DNA from: Planotetraspora mira
GTDB lineage: Bacteria; Actinomycetota; Actinomycetes; Streptosporangiales; Streptosporangiaceae
Assembly: GCF_016863275.1 (NCBI RefSeq)
Contig: NZ_BOOO01000035.1
Location: forward strand, 160,323-224,322
Length of the DNA stretch: 64,000 bases
Reading direction: 5' to 3'
Position 1 is the first letter of the stretch. The number at the start of each line of letters is the position of its first letter. Positions 36,357 to 48,284 of this stretch are shown in pieces. Position numbers and translations under genes: made by a program. The notes under the pieces were generated by a model that was not told the DNA's origin, did not search any database, and saw only the letters and a program-made list of their open reading frames with translations.

Positions 36357-38464
36357 TCGAGCGCGACCAGGCGGTAGGCCCGCACGGTCTGCGCCTTGCC
36401 CTTCAGCGACAGGTCGCCGAGTGGCACGACATGAGCCGGCCCGATCAGGTCACGGGTGGGCTGCCCGATCACCACGGTCCCCGGCTCGGCCAGCGCCTGG
36501 AGCCTGGCCGCCACGTTGACCGCGTCGCCCATCGCGTTGAACCCGCGGAACTCCGGGCTGCCGATGTTGCCGACGAGGGCCGTGCCCGTGTTCACGCCGA
36601 CGCGGAACGTCGGCCACTCCACCGCCGGGACGCGCCCCGCCGCCTGTTCGGCCACCACCTGCCGTGACACCTCGGCGGCCGCGTCCTGCATCTCCAGCGC
36701 GGCCCGTACGGCCTTCGCCGCGTGGTCGTCCTGACGCGCCGGGGCGTTGAACAGGGCGAGCAACGCGTCGCCGACGAACTGCACGATCGTGCCGCCGTTG
36801 CCGAGCACGCACGGCACGGCCGCCGAGTGGTAGCGGTTGAGCATCTCGACGATCTCGCCGGGGGAGACCCGCTCGGAGAAGGCGGTGAACCCGCGCAGGT
36901 CGGCGAACAACGCCGTCACCTCGACGAGGCTGCCGCCGAGCGCGGCCTGGCCGGGATCGGCCAAAAGGGACTCCGCCACGTCGGGCGACATGTACTGCCG
37001 GAACAGGGTGTGCAGTTCGCGGTAGAGCCGGGCGTTCTCCAGGGAGATGGACACCTGACCGGCCAGGGCGGCAGCCAGCGCCTCGTCCTGGGCCGTCGCT
37101 CCCGCCGGGACGGACAGGGCTCCGGCGAGCCTGCCCTTGACGGTCACCGGATGGACGGCCCGCCCCTCCGCTCTGACCACCCGGCCCTCCGCGAGGGTCC
37201 GGGCGGTGTGTGGCGATTCCGGCGGGCCGGCGCCGTACGGGGTGAGGCGGCCGTCCCGCATGAGACTCAGGCGGACGTCTCCGTAGGCCTGCCGTACCCG
37301 CTCGAGGGTGCCGGCGAGCAGATCGGGCTCCGGAAGCCCGACACGGGTCTGGCGGCCCACGTCGACCAGCGCGCCGAGCCGTTCCGACAGGTCGCGCTCC
37401 GCGGCCAGCGCGGCTCCGGCCCGGTCCAGCACCGCCGCCTGGCCCTCGGTCAGCCGGAAGCGTCCCGCCAGCCGGGTGACGACGGGGACGCCCGACTCGG
37501 TCCTGCGGCGCAGGTGCCCGACGAGTTCCTCCAGCGCCTCCTCGTACTGCGCCTGCACACGGCGTGCGGTCGCCGACAGCGCCACCGCGTCGAACAGGCC
37601 GCCGGCCGCACCCTCGCGGCGGAACTGGAGGTAGGCGCTGTAGGCGACGAAGAGGAAGGCGAACGTCAGCAGCAGATGCCACTCCCACCACGACAGGTGC
37701 CACAGGCGGTGGGACATCCCGGCGACCATCGCCTCCGCCAGCAGGGCGTACGCCGTGATGAGGCTGATCAGGACCGCCGCGGGCCGCCGGCGGTGCAACC
37801 GGAACATCATGACCGCCGACGCCGTGTAGAGCCCGACGCCGATGAGGGCGTACGGCCCCAGCCCCGCGCCATGAGGCGGCAGCGGCCCGCTCAGCGGCGT
37901 GAGACCGGGCACCAGGCACGCGACCCCGAAGGCCGTCAGCGCGGCCATGAGGCCCGTCCACAGCACGGCCTGGTAGCGGAGGACGGCTCTCGCGGCGCCG
38001 GCTCCCAGCGGCAGGGCGGACACGAAGGCGAAGGCGGAGGCGATCGTCAGGCCGACGGGCTGGGCCAGTTCGAAGCCGAGCGTGAGGCCGATGAAGATCC
38101 CCGGCGTGGTCAGCCCGTGGAGGAGGAAGAAGCCCGCGCTGCTGAGGAAGACCAGGGACACCAGCAGCAACCGCGCGTCGCCGCGTCGTGCCGACGCGCG
38201 GGCGATGAGGCCGCCCAGAACCACGTTGACGCCGGCCACGACGAGGATGAGCGCGAAATGGCTGGGATTGTCATGCCATTCGATGTCGAGGGCGGGCTGG
38301 GCCAGAAGCAGCCACAGGCCAAGGAGCGGAAGGACCAGGTGGATGGCCCACACGACGGCCCTGATCGGCTGCGTCGCCGCGGGAAGGTAGGGCTCGCGCG
38401 TCGCCGCCGTGCGCCGTGCCGTCCCGCGTGCCGTCGTGTCGGTGGGCGTGTCGTCGGGCCGCAA
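36341..38464 (-). CDS. Membrane adenylate/guanylate cyclase with GAF domain
   Basis: 707 residues from a TTG at 38464, chosen because GGAGG stands 6 bases upstream and no ATG or GTG fits before the first helix. The N-terminal third has about eight membrane helices. A GAF-like domain follows (RLSLMRDGRLTPYGAG ... GQVSISLENARLYREL), then a class III cyclase domain. Metal Asp residues lie in ALFADLRGFT and QFVGDALLALF, and transition-state Asn/Arg in GDAVNVAARL. The substrate-selecting Lys is Gln here (TIVQFVGD). It is co-transcribed with the overlapping Crp gene downstream. Confidence 0.88.
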   Translation of the reverse strand: MRPDDTPTDTTARGTARRTAATREPYLPAATQPIRAVVWAIHLVLPLLGLWLLLAQPALDIEWHDNPSHFALILVVAGVNVVLGGLIARASARRGDARLLLVSLVFLSSAGFFLLHGLTTPGIFIGLTLGFELAQPVGLTIASAFAFVSALPLGAGAARAVLRYQAVLWTGLMAALTAFGVACLVPGLTPLSGPLPPHGAGLGPYALIGVGLYTASAVMMFRLHRRRPAAVLISLITAYALLAEAMVAGMSHRLWHLSWWEWHLLLTFAFLFVAYSAYLQFRREGAAGGLFDAVALSATARRVQAQYEEALEELVGHLRRRTESGVPVVTRLAGRFRLTEGQAAVLDRAGAALAAERDLSERLGALVDVGRQTRVGLPEPDLLAGTLERVRQAYGDVRLSLMRDGRLTPYGAGPPESPHTARTLAEGRVVRAEGRAVHPVTVKGRLAGALSVPAGATAQDEALAAALAGQVSISLENARLYRELHTLFRQYMSPDVAESLLADPGQAALGGSLVEVTALFADLRGFTAFSERVSPGEIVEMLNRYHSAAVPCVLGNGGTIVQFVGDALLALFNAPARQDDHAAKAVRAALEMQDAAAEVSRQVVAEQAAGRVPAVEWPTFRVGVNTGTALVGNIGSPEFRGFNAMGDAVNVAARLQALAEPGTVVIGQPTRDLIGPAHVVPLGDLSLKGKAQTVRAYRLVALEWRNE

Positions 38465-38529
38465 CGGTGTCCTCCACGGTCGCTCACCTGCTGCCTGATT
38501 ATCCCGATGTGCCGACCTTATGGGAACGC

Positions 38530-39684
38530 CTACGCCCGCGGGCGGTAGCGACCGGACAGCCGGGCCAGCTTCAGGCTGAGGTGCAGGCTCAGCCGCTCCC
38601 CGCCGTCCGCCAGGTCGGTCTCCGCGAGGGTCTCGACCCGCTGCAGCCGGTAGTAGAGGGAGGTGCGGTGCAGCTGCAGCCGGCGCGAGGTCTCCAGCGC
38701 GCTGCCCGCCAGATCCAGATAGATCTCCAGAGTCTCGAGCAGGGGCAGGTGCTGGTCGTCGCCGAGCAGTCGTTCGAGGCCGGGATGCAGGTCGTCTTGG
38801 GGGACGCGGGTGAGCATCCGGTAGACGCCGAGCCTGGCCCACTCCACCGACCGCCCGAGCTCGGGCACCTTGGCCGCGACCTCTGCCGCGTGCAGGGCCT
38901 CCGCGTACGACTCGGCCGCCCCGGCGAGCGACGGACGAGGTCGGCCGATGCCGATCAGGACCGGCGTGTCCATCGCGGAGTGGATCTCTTCGGAGAACGT
39001 CGCCGTGCCCGCGGTGAGCAGGACGGCGTGGTCGTAGCGCACGAGGTGCAGGGGCTGGTGACCGGCCAGCCGCCGACGGAGGGCGAGCAGCCCGCGCTCC
39101 AGCCGCAGACGCAGCGCCTCGTCGGCCTCCGCCGCCACCGGCTTGGCGACCGTCACCGTGACGGGCACGCCCTGCGGGAACGCTCCGGCCTCGATCAGCG
39201 CGCGGGCGGCGCCCGCCTCTCCGAGCAGGACTCCGGTGATGGCCTCGAGCTCCCGGTGCGAGGTCAGACCGGACGCCAGGCTCTCGTGGAAGAGGGCGAG
39301 CGCCAGGGCTGGGGCGGCCGCCGCCGCCACGTCGACCTCGGCCTCGGTCATGGCGGGGGCTACGTCGATGAACCAGAGGAACCCGAGCATTCGGCCGTCG
39401 TGCCGCACGGGGACGCACACCCGGGGCAAGAGCCCCAGGTCGGCGGCTCCCGGGGTGCGCAGCGGACGGACGGCGTCGTTGATTCCGGCCGCGCGGAGGA
39501 AGGCGCGGACCTCGGACGTGGTGTGGCGGCGCAGGATGGAGTCCCGGCGGATGTCGTCGAGTTGCCCGTCCTGCTCGGAATAGGCGACCACGCGCTGGCG
39601 GCTGTCCTCCAGCAGCAGAGGCCGCCTGAGGCGCGCCGCCAGATTCTCCACGATGCGCTGAAGATCCGCCACCCGGTCTCCCAT
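38530..39684 (-). CDS. PucR-type transcriptional regulator
   Basis: 384 residues. A GAF-like N-terminal sensor (LLLEDSRQRVVAYSEQDG ... VPVRHDGRMLGFLWF) and a GGDEF-like middle are followed by the C-terminal PucR helix-turn-helix (LETLEIYLDLAGSALETSRRLQLHRTSLYYRLQRVE). The family regulates purine, amino-acid or secondary metabolism genes. Effector and targets are unknown. It lies 65 bases upstream of the cyclase gene on the same strand and is divergent from the M6 protease. Confidence 0.88.
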   Translation of the reverse strand: MGDRVADLQRIVENLAARLRRPLLLEDSRQRVVAYSEQDGQLDDIRRDSILRRHTTSEVRAFLRAAGINDAVRPLRTPGAADLGLLPRVCVPVRHDGRMLGFLWFIDVAPAMTEAEVDVAAAAAPALALALFHESLASGLTSHRELEAITGVLLGEAGAARALIEAGAFPQGVPVTVTVAKPVAAEADEALRLRLERGLLALRRRLAGHQPLHLVRYDHAVLLTAGTATFSEEIHSAMDTPVLIGIGRPRPSLAGAAESYAEALHAAEVAAKVPELGRSVEWARLGVYRMLTRVPQDDLHPGLERLLGDDQHLPLLETLEIYLDLAGSALETSRRLQLHRTSLYYRLQRVETLAETDLADGGERLSLHLSLKLARLSGRYRPRA

Positions 39685-39777
39685 CTGGACGTTTCTACGG
39701 TTGTCGGAGAACCGTCATTCGATCTTCTCTACAGCTGAACGATGATTTCGGTCAAGGCCGTATATAGCGTCCGAATC

Positions 39778-41895
39778 GTGAAACCCCTCTCTAAGCTCGT
39801 CAAAATCCTCCTGGCGGCCGCCGTGGTCGCCCCGGCCGCCCTGGCGGCCGCCCCCGCATCCGCGGCCCCCGCCGACGATCCCGTCTACCCCTGGCGGCTG
39901 AACCAGTGGCCGCAGACGCAGCCCTGGCAGCGTGACGAACCGGACGCGGCGCAGAACCTGCGCGCGCTCACCACCCCCTCCACTCCTGCGGTCAAGCCCA
40001 TCGACCCGCAGAACTGGAAGAACCCCGACCACATGACGTGGGCGGACTACAAGAAGGTCCCGGGAACCAACTGGGCCGACCCGAGCGTCAAGGGATCGAC
40101 GCACACCTTCAAGGGCGCGCTGGTGCTGGTCGACTACACCAACGAGCCGTTCGTGGTGACCCAGCCCCAGGGCGCGACGGTCTTCGGCAACCCCAGCGCC
40201 GAGGCCCACGACATCCCCCGCGACCAGGTCGCCAAGTTCTACCAGGACTTCCTCAACACCCCCGGCAAGCTCAACAAGGGGCACACCCTCCACGAGTACT
40301 GGATGGAGGACTCCGGGGGCCGCTACGGCGTCGACCTCACGGGCTTCGGTCCCTACACCATGCCGGGCAAGTCCTACGAGTACGGCATGGAGTACCAGCG
40401 CACCGCCTGCCCGGCCGGCGACACCTGTAACAGGAACCTGCGCACGGACGGCAACGCCGCCTGGGTCAACAGCGTCGGTCAGGACGTGGCGAGCCAGTAC
40501 GACTTCGTCTTCTACGTGACCGCCGGCCAGGACGAGTCGTCGACCTGGCAGGAGTTCGGCATGATGAAGTTCCCGAACAAGGAGGACGTCACCGACGAGT
40601 TCGGCCCGCCGGACCCCAACCTCCCCAACTGGGCCAGCACCCGGTACGTCGACTGGACCTCCTGGGCCGCGGGGTCCACGTTCTGGCCCAACGCCCGCTT
40701 CGGCGTCGACTCGGTCCAGGCCGAGAGCTCCGGCATGGGGACCTACGCCCACGAGTTCAGCCACATCATGGGCGTCGGCGACAACTACAACAACCCGTAC
40801 TCCATCCCCGCGCGCCGGGACTACACCGGCATGTGGGAGATGCTCAGCCGCGGCAGCTTCAACGGGCCGGGCGGCCCGCACAGCCGCTGGCTGATCCCGC
40901 CGACCTCGGGTGCGTCCATGGGCGCCCAGCACATGCTCCGCAACAAGATCAAGCTGGGCATGGTGGACGAGCAGAACGTCCTGCGCCTGTCGCGTGACGC
41001 GCTCGCCCAGTCCGGCCTCGTCGTCGCGAACGTGACCGCCAGGGAGGTCGAGCCGGGCAAGAACGAGTTGACGGGCGTCAACGTCGTGCTCGACGCGGGC
41101 GACAAGTCGACCGGCTCGTGCGTCGCGCAGACCGACCCGATGTGTGACGGCGGCAACTACAACAACTACACGGTCGAGGTCGTCGACCGGATGGGCTCCG
41201 ACTCCTTCACCTCCGACTCGGGCGTGCTCCTGTCCAAGACCAAGGACACCGACAGCGCCCCCTTCGAGTGGGTGATCGACGCCAACCCGCAGGACATCGG
41301 GATGACCGACTACGTCCTGCCTGACGGCACCGCGGTCCCCATCACGATCGGCGACTACCGTCAGTTGTCCGACGCCCTGTTCCACGCGGGCACCGACTCG
41401 GGCAGCGAGTACGAGTACGTCGACGAGGTCAACCGGCTGCACTTCTACATCACCGATGTGAAGCGTGACAAGAAGGGCATCCTTTCCTACACCGTCGCGA
41501 TCCGCTCCCTCGACGGCGCCGGCCCGCAGAAGCGGGGCGTCAAGCTGCTGCCCAGCGTGGGCGTGCCCACCTCCCAGAAGGGCGTGTCGTCCTGCAGCTT
41601 CCCGCTGTTCAACACCGGCAAGAAGGCGGCCGTCCAGGGACAGCACCCCGAGGACGTGAGCGCCTACCTCGGCAGTGACGTCTACCGGCTGAAGGCGGAG
41701 GTTCAGGGCAAGGGCTGGACCGCCACCACCCCCAACGCGCTCGCCACCGTCGAGTTCGGCAAGCACGAGTCCGTCAAGGTCGACGCCCTGCGGGCGGCGG
41801 GTGCCAGCCACCTGGCCACCGTCAAGCTGACCGCGACGTCCGAGAGCGACCCGACCAAGAAGGCGACCGCGACCTGCCTCGCGGTGGGTCTGTAG
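39778..41895 (+). CDS. Secreted M6-family metalloprotease (immune inhibitor A-like)
   Basis: 705 residues from GTG 39778, which gives a compact signal peptide (LVKILLAAAVVAPAALAAAPASA); ATG 39742 is possible, but a TATATA element at 39761 suggests transcription starts after it. The zinc motif is HEFSH in MGTYAHEFSHIMGVGDNYN, with Met in GMWEMLSRGSF as the Met-turn. The C-terminal region contains beta-sandwich and NEW3-like strands. It should degrade proteins outside the cell. It is transcribed alone, with a strong terminator 11 bases after the stop. Confidence 0.88.
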   Translation: MKPLSKLVKILLAAAVVAPAALAAAPASAAPADDPVYPWRLNQWPQTQPWQRDEPDAAQNLRALTTPSTPAVKPIDPQNWKNPDHMTWADYKKVPGTNWADPSVKGSTHTFKGALVLVDYTNEPFVVTQPQGATVFGNPSAEAHDIPRDQVAKFYQDFLNTPGKLNKGHTLHEYWMEDSGGRYGVDLTGFGPYTMPGKSYEYGMEYQRTACPAGDTCNRNLRTDGNAAWVNSVGQDVASQYDFVFYVTAGQDESSTWQEFGMMKFPNKEDVTDEFGPPDPNLPNWASTRYVDWTSWAAGSTFWPNARFGVDSVQAESSGMGTYAHEFSHIMGVGDNYNNPYSIPARRDYTGMWEMLSRGSFNGPGGPHSRWLIPPTSGASMGAQHMLRNKIKLGMVDEQNVLRLSRDALAQSGLVVANVTAREVEPGKNELTGVNVVLDAGDKSTGSCVAQTDPMCDGGNYNNYTVEVVDRMGSDSFTSDSGVLLSKTKDTDSAPFEWVIDANPQDIGMTDYVLPDGTAVPITIGDYRQLSDALFHAGTDSGSEYEYVDEVNRLHFYITDVKRDKKGILSYTVAIRSLDGAGPQKRGVKLLPSVGVPTSQKGVSSCSFPLFNTGKKAAVQGQHPEDVSAYLGSDVYRLKAEVQGKGWTATTPNALATVEFGKHESVKVDALRAAGASHLATVKLTATSESDPTKKATATCLAVGL

Positions 41896-41906
41896 TCACC
41901 TGAGCG

Positions 41907-41940
41907 AAGGGCCCTTCCGGATATTTCCGGAAGGGCCCTT
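41907..41940 (+). terminator. Terminator hairpin after the M6 protease gene
   Basis: A 14-bp perfect stem (AAGGGCCCTTCCGG and its complement), extendable by one A-T pair, around loop ATATTT, then TGTCG. It also lies just beyond the purL stop on the minus strand and may terminate both convergent units. Confidence 0.88.
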
Positions 41941-41965
41941 TGTCGTGGCGCAGAGGTGAAGCAGA

Positions 41966-44217
<2,252 letters not shown>

Positions 44218-44221
<4 letters not shown>

Positions 44222-44901
44222 GCGTTCACCAGCTTCTTGAGGATGGAGGTGAAGAAACCCCGCCCGTCGACGCTCGGCGCGCCGGTGAGCTCTTCCACCG
44301 CGTGCTCGGGGTGGGGCATGAGGCCCACGACGTTGCCCGCCTCGCTGGTGATCCCGGCGATGTCGTTGAGTGAGCCGTTCGGGTTGCCGCCCAGGTAGCG
44401 GAAGACCACCCGTCCCTCGCTCTCCAGGGCCTCCAGCGTCCGCGCGTCGGCGACGTACCGGCCCTCGCCGTGCTTGACCGGCAGGACGATCTCCTGGCCC
44501 GTCTCGTACTCGGCCGTCCAGGCCGTGTCCGCGTTCACGACCTGGACCCGCTGGTCGCGGCAGACGTAGTGCAGGCCCTGGTTGCGGGTCAGCGCGCCGG
44601 GAAGCAGGTGCGCCTCGCAGAGGATCTGGAAGCCGTTGCACGTGCCGAGCACGGGCAGGCCGTCGCGGGCCGCGGGGACGAGTTCCTCCATGAGCGGGGC
44701 GAACCGTGAGATGGCCCCGCAACGAAGGTAGTCGCCGTAGGAGAACCCGCCGGGAAGGAACACCGCGTCGACGCCCTTGAGATCACGCTCCGCGTGCCAC
44801 AGGGGCACCGCCTCGGCGCCCGCCAGCCGTACGGCTCTCGCGGCATCCTGGTCGTCGAGTGTTCCGGGGAAGGTGACGACGCCCACCCGGGCAGCGCTCA
44901 T
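44218..44901 (-). CDS. purQ: Phosphoribosylformylglycinamidine synthase glutaminase subunit PurQ
   Basis: 227 residues. A class I glutamine amidotransferase with the nucleophile Cys in [14 protein letters not shown] and the His/Glu pair in [13 protein letters not shown], plus [17 protein letters not shown]. It supplies ammonia to PurL in the FGAR amidotransferase complex. Its stop overlaps the purL start. Confidence 0.97.
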
Positions 44902-45043
44902 GACAGTGGTCCCTCCAAGCCGTAACTGGGCACAGGCACGCTCGAGCCGCCATCTACTTGGAGGATGGCGGTCGGTGGCGGTACACCTCAGGTTATCGAA
45001 GGACCCAAATCGGCCGCTCGGTGGAGCGCTCGGAACCGGCCGA

Positions 45044-45493
45044 TCAGACGCCGGCGAGCTGCCCGGCGAGCGTGAGGTGGTGGGCGATGGCGTCCTCGTC
45101 CCAGTCGAGCTCCTTGCGGAGCCGGACGGTGGTGCCCTGGCCGGGCGTGATGTCGAAGGAGATCTCGTCCACGACGGCCCGCATGATCAGAATGCCCCGC
45201 CCGTTCTCGACGTCGCTCGGGGGATACTGCTTGGGAATCGTTTCCAGCCCCAGTCCGCAGTCGACGATGCGCAGCTCGCAGCGGCCGTGGCCGATGGTGG
45301 CCATCACCTCGTAACGGTTCACCGGACCCCCGTGCCGCACCGCGTTGGTGCAGGCCTCGGAGGTCGCGAGCAGGATGTCGGACACGCAGCCCTCGGTCAC
45401 GCCCAGTGAACGGAGAGCGTCTCCGAGCACACGACGGACCATGGGGATGCCGATGGCATCCCGCGGCATGGCAAGCGAAAACTCAATATCCAC
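45044..45493 (-). CDS. RsbW-like anti-sigma/serine kinase-type ATPase
   Basis: 149 residues. A single HATPase domain of the SpoIIAB/RsbW type: N box [16 protein letters not shown], then [10 protein letters not shown] (the usual DxG appears as DCG) and [16 protein letters not shown]. In actinomycetes such small ATPases act as anti-sigma factors or serine kinases of STAS proteins, many with unknown partners. It lies between purQ and purS on the same strand, 142 bases before purQ. Its place in the purine region may be only conserved proximity. Confidence 0.85.
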   Translation of the reverse strand: MDIEFSLAMPRDAIGIPMVRRVLGDALRSLGVTEGCVSDILLATSEACTNAVRHGGPVNRYEVMATIGHGRCELRIVDCGLGLETIPKQYPPSDVENGRGILIMRAVVDEISFDITPGQGTTVRLRKELDWDEDAIAHHLTLAGQLAGV

Positions 45494-45665
45494 CGGACCC
45501 CTCCCCGGTGTCGAAGGTCACCAAGGTAGGTTTCCCCGGTGAATCAGGCCTAACCGCGTAATCACGTGCGTGTTATTCATGGTTCGACCAAGAGGGGCTT
45601 TACGCTCGCACGATGTGCTCTATAGCGGATTTTGTCCTAATTTTCGTAGTGTGAAATATCCCACT

Positions 45666-45911
45666 TCAGCTCTCGACGTGGATCGTGAAGTCTTCGATCA
45701 CCGTGTTGGCGAGGAGAGTTTCGGCCATCTTCCGGACCTCCGAAAGAGCCGCTTCGTCCGCCGGGCCGTCGAGTTCGACCTCGAACCGCTTGCCCTGCCG
45801 TACGTCGGAGACTCCGGAGAAACCCAGACGGGGCAGCGCCCTGGCGATCGCCTGCCCCTGCGGGTCGAGGATCTCCGGCTTGAGCATGACGTCGACGATG
45901 ACGCGCGCCAC
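45666..45911 (-). CDS. purS: Phosphoribosylformylglycinamidine synthase subunit PurS
   Basis: 81 residues from GTG 45911 with AGGAGG 6 bases upstream. The small bridging subunit of the PurLQS complex: ARVIVDVMLKPEILDPQGQAIARALPRLGF, then VSDVRQGKRFEVEL, with LANTVIEDFTI at the C-terminus. Full length. Confidence 0.95.
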   Translation of the reverse strand: MARVIVDVMLKPEILDPQGQAIARALPRLGFSGVSDVRQGKRFEVELDGPADEAALSEVRKMAETLLANTVIEDFTIHVES

Positions 45912-46207
45912 GTTGTTCCTCCTGCTGGGTGGTGGGATCGCTTCGCGACAAGCCTAGCGACAGGCCCGACGCCCCCGACCGGGTGTCCGGCAGCGGAACG
46001 CGTAGTGGGAGTGTTGGGCTCCGGCACTGCGGGAATCGGGGAGGGTGTGGACGGTGATGGCGGGTCTTGCGCAAGCGGGTACCGACTCTGCCACCATGTC
46101 CGCAGACGCGTGCGGCCTACCACCCCAGCGGCCGTATGCCAGAAGATCCGGCCCGACCGCGGTGGCGACCCCGCCCACGAACGGCCCACGACGCACAGGA
46201 GTGGCAC

Positions 46208-47299
46208 GTGACATCCGACGCCCCTCGTGGTGTTGACGCACCTCCGGAGCTCGTCCAACTGCTCACCCCCGAAGGGGAGCGTGTCGAGCACCCCGACTAC
46301 GACATCGAGCTGACCGATGAAGAGGTCCGCTCCCTTTACCGTGACCTCGTCCTGGTCCGCCGCATCGACCTCGAAGCGGTCGCGCTCCAGCGGCAGGGCG
46401 AACTCGGCATCTGGGCGTCCCTCCTCGGACAGGAGGCCGCGCAGATCGGCTCAGGCCGCGCGCTCACCGACGCCGACATGGCGTTCCCGACCTATCGGGA
46501 ACACGGTGTGGCCTGGTGCCGCGACGTCGATCCGGTACGGCTGCTCGGCCTGTTCCGCGGTGTGAACCACGGCGGATGGGATCCGGCCGAGCACAACTTC
46601 CACCTCTACACGATCGTCATCGGCTCCCAGACGCTGCACGCGGTGGGATACGCCATGGGGATTCAGCGCGACGGCGCGGAGGCGGCGACGATCGCCTACT
46701 TCGGCGACGGCGCGACTTCCCAGGGCGACGTGAACGAGTCGTTCATCTGGGCGTCGGTCTTCAACGCCCCCGTGGTCTTCTTCTGCCAGAACAACCAGTG
46801 GGCGATCTCCGAGCCGCTGGAGAAGCAGTCGAAGATCCCGCTCTACAAGAGGGCGTCCGGCTTCGGCTTCCCCGGCGTGCGGGTCGACGGCAACGACGTG
46901 TTCGCCTGCCTGGCGGTCACCCGCAAGGCCCTGCAGAACGCGCGTGAGGGCCAGGGGCCCACGCTGATCGAGGCGTACACCTATCGCATGGGCGCGCACA
47001 CCACCTCCGACGACCCCACCCGCTACCGGGTCGCCGACGAGCTGGAGGCGTGGAAGCTCAAGGACCCGATCGAGCGTCTGAAGGCCTACCTGTTCAAGAA
47101 CCAGCTCGCCGACCAGGAGTTCTTCGACAAGGTCGACGCGGAGGCCGACGCGCTGGGCAAGGACGTCCGGCGCAGGTGCCTGGAGCTGCCCGACCCCGAG
47201 CCCGAGGCGTTGTTCCAGCACGTCTACGCGGCCCAGCACAGCCTCCTCGACGAGGAGCGCGACCAGTACCTGACCTACCTGGCGGGATTCGAGCGATGA
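46208..47299 (+). CDS. 2-oxoacid dehydrogenase E1 component, alpha subunit
   Basis: 363 residues from GTG 46208 with AGGAG upstream. It is the thiamine-diphosphate subunit of a pyruvate or branched-chain 2-oxoacid dehydrogenase. The ThDP motif runs from FGDGATSQGDVNESF to FCQNNQWAIS, and the phosphorylation-loop-like segment RMGAHTTSDDPTRYR is present. Its start YDIELTDEEVRSLYRDLVLVRRIDLEAVALQRQGELG resembles actinobacterial BkdA/PdhA. A branched-chain role is slightly favoured by the leucine dehydrogenase in this region, but pyruvate cannot be excluded. It is the first gene of a three-gene operon. Confidence 0.9.
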   Translation: MTSDAPRGVDAPPELVQLLTPEGERVEHPDYDIELTDEEVRSLYRDLVLVRRIDLEAVALQRQGELGIWASLLGQEAAQIGSGRALTDADMAFPTYREHGVAWCRDVDPVRLLGLFRGVNHGGWDPAEHNFHLYTIVIGSQTLHAVGYAMGIQRDGAEAATIAYFGDGATSQGDVNESFIWASVFNAPVVFFCQNNQWAISEPLEKQSKIPLYKRASGFGFPGVRVDGNDVFACLAVTRKALQNAREGQGPTLIEAYTYRMGAHTTSDDPTRYRVADELEAWKLKDPIERLKAYLFKNQLADQEFFDKVDAEADALGKDVRRRCLELPDPEPEALFQHVYAAQHSLLDEERDQYLTYLAGFER

Positions 47300-48270
47300 C
47301 CACACTGACTCTCGCCAAGGCGCTCAACGAGGGACTGCGCCGCTCGATGGAGGACGACTCCAAGGTTCTCGTCATGGGCGAGGACGTCGGCAAGCTCGGC
47401 GGCGTGTTCCGCGTGACCGACGGCCTGCAGAAGGACTTCGGCGAGGATCGCGTGATCGACACGCCGCTCGCCGAGTCGGGCATCATCGGCACGGCCATCG
47501 GCCTGGCCCTGCGCGGCTACCGGCCGGTCTGCGAGATCCAGTTCGACGGCTTCGTGTTCCCCGCCGTCAACCAGATCATCACGCAGCTCGCCAAGATGCC
47601 GCTCAGGTCGCTCGGCGCGCTGAAGCTGCCCGTCGTGGTCCGTATCCCGTGCGGTGGCGGGATCGGAGCGGTGGAGCACCACTCGGAGTCTCCCGAGGCC
47701 TACTTCACGCACACCGCCGGACTGCGCGTCGTCGCCTGCTCCAACCCGGCCGACGGCTACAGCATGATCCAGGAAGCCATCCGGGCCGACGACCCGATCA
47801 TCTTCTTCGAGCCCAAGCGCCGCTACTGGGACAAGTCCGAGGTCGACCTGACCGCGACGGGCCTGCCCCTCGACCAGGCCAGAGTCGCCCGGCCCGGAGC
47901 CGACATCACCCTCCTGGCGTACGGGCCGATGGTGAAGACCTGCCTCGAGGCCGCCGCCGCGGCCGCGGAGGACGGCCGCGACATCGAGGTCATCGACCTG
48001 CGCTCGCTCAACCCGCTGGACATGGGCGTGGTGGCCGAGTCGGTCAAGCGGACGGGCCGCTGCGTGGTGGTGCACGAGGCGCCGGTGTTCACCGGGTTCG
48101 GCGCCGAGCTCGCGGCTCGGATCACCGAGCAGTGCTTCTACCACCTGGAGTCGCCGGTGCTGCGCGTCGGTGGTTTCTCCACGCCGTACCCGCCGTCCCG
48201 GCTGGAGGAGTACTACCTGCCGGACCTCGACCGGGTGCTCGACGCCGTCGACCGCGCCTTCACCTACTGA
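47296..48270 (+). CDS. 2-oxoacid dehydrogenase E1 component, beta subunit
   Basis: 324 residues from ATG 47296, overlapping the alpha-subunit stop (ATGA). Typical blocks are LVMGEDVGKLGGVFRVTDGLQ, DTPLAESGIIGTAIGLALRGYRPVCEIQFDGFVFPAVNQI and the C-terminal transketolase fold (IEVIDLRSLNPLDMGVVAESVKRTGR). It pairs with the alpha subunit to decarboxylate the 2-oxoacid and acylate E2. Confidence 0.93.
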   Translation: MTTLTLAKALNEGLRRSMEDDSKVLVMGEDVGKLGGVFRVTDGLQKDFGEDRVIDTPLAESGIIGTAIGLALRGYRPVCEIQFDGFVFPAVNQIITQLAKMPLRSLGALKLPVVVRIPCGGGIGAVEHHSESPEAYFTHTAGLRVVACSNPADGYSMIQEAIRADDPIIFFEPKRRYWDKSEVDLTATGLPLDQARVARPGADITLLAYGPMVKTCLEAAAAAAEDGRDIEVIDLRSLNPLDMGVVAESVKRTGRCVVVHEAPVFTGFGAELAARITEQCFYHLESPVLRVGGFSTPYPPSRLEEYYLPDLDRVLDAVDRAFTY

Positions 48271-48284
48271 GAGGGAGGATCCTC

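Noticed and set aside
38465..39418. N-terminal extension of the cyclase frame upstream of 38464
   Set aside because: The frame is open but runs antisense-like through the PucR gene with Arg/Pro-rich residues. The TTG at 38464 has a good SD and lies just before the first membrane helix.
39715..41811. 698-codon minus-strand ORF opposite the M6 protease
   Set aside because: It is a shadow of the protease codons (GC-rich third positions), with a Val/Gly/Leu/Arg-biased product and no recognisable domain.
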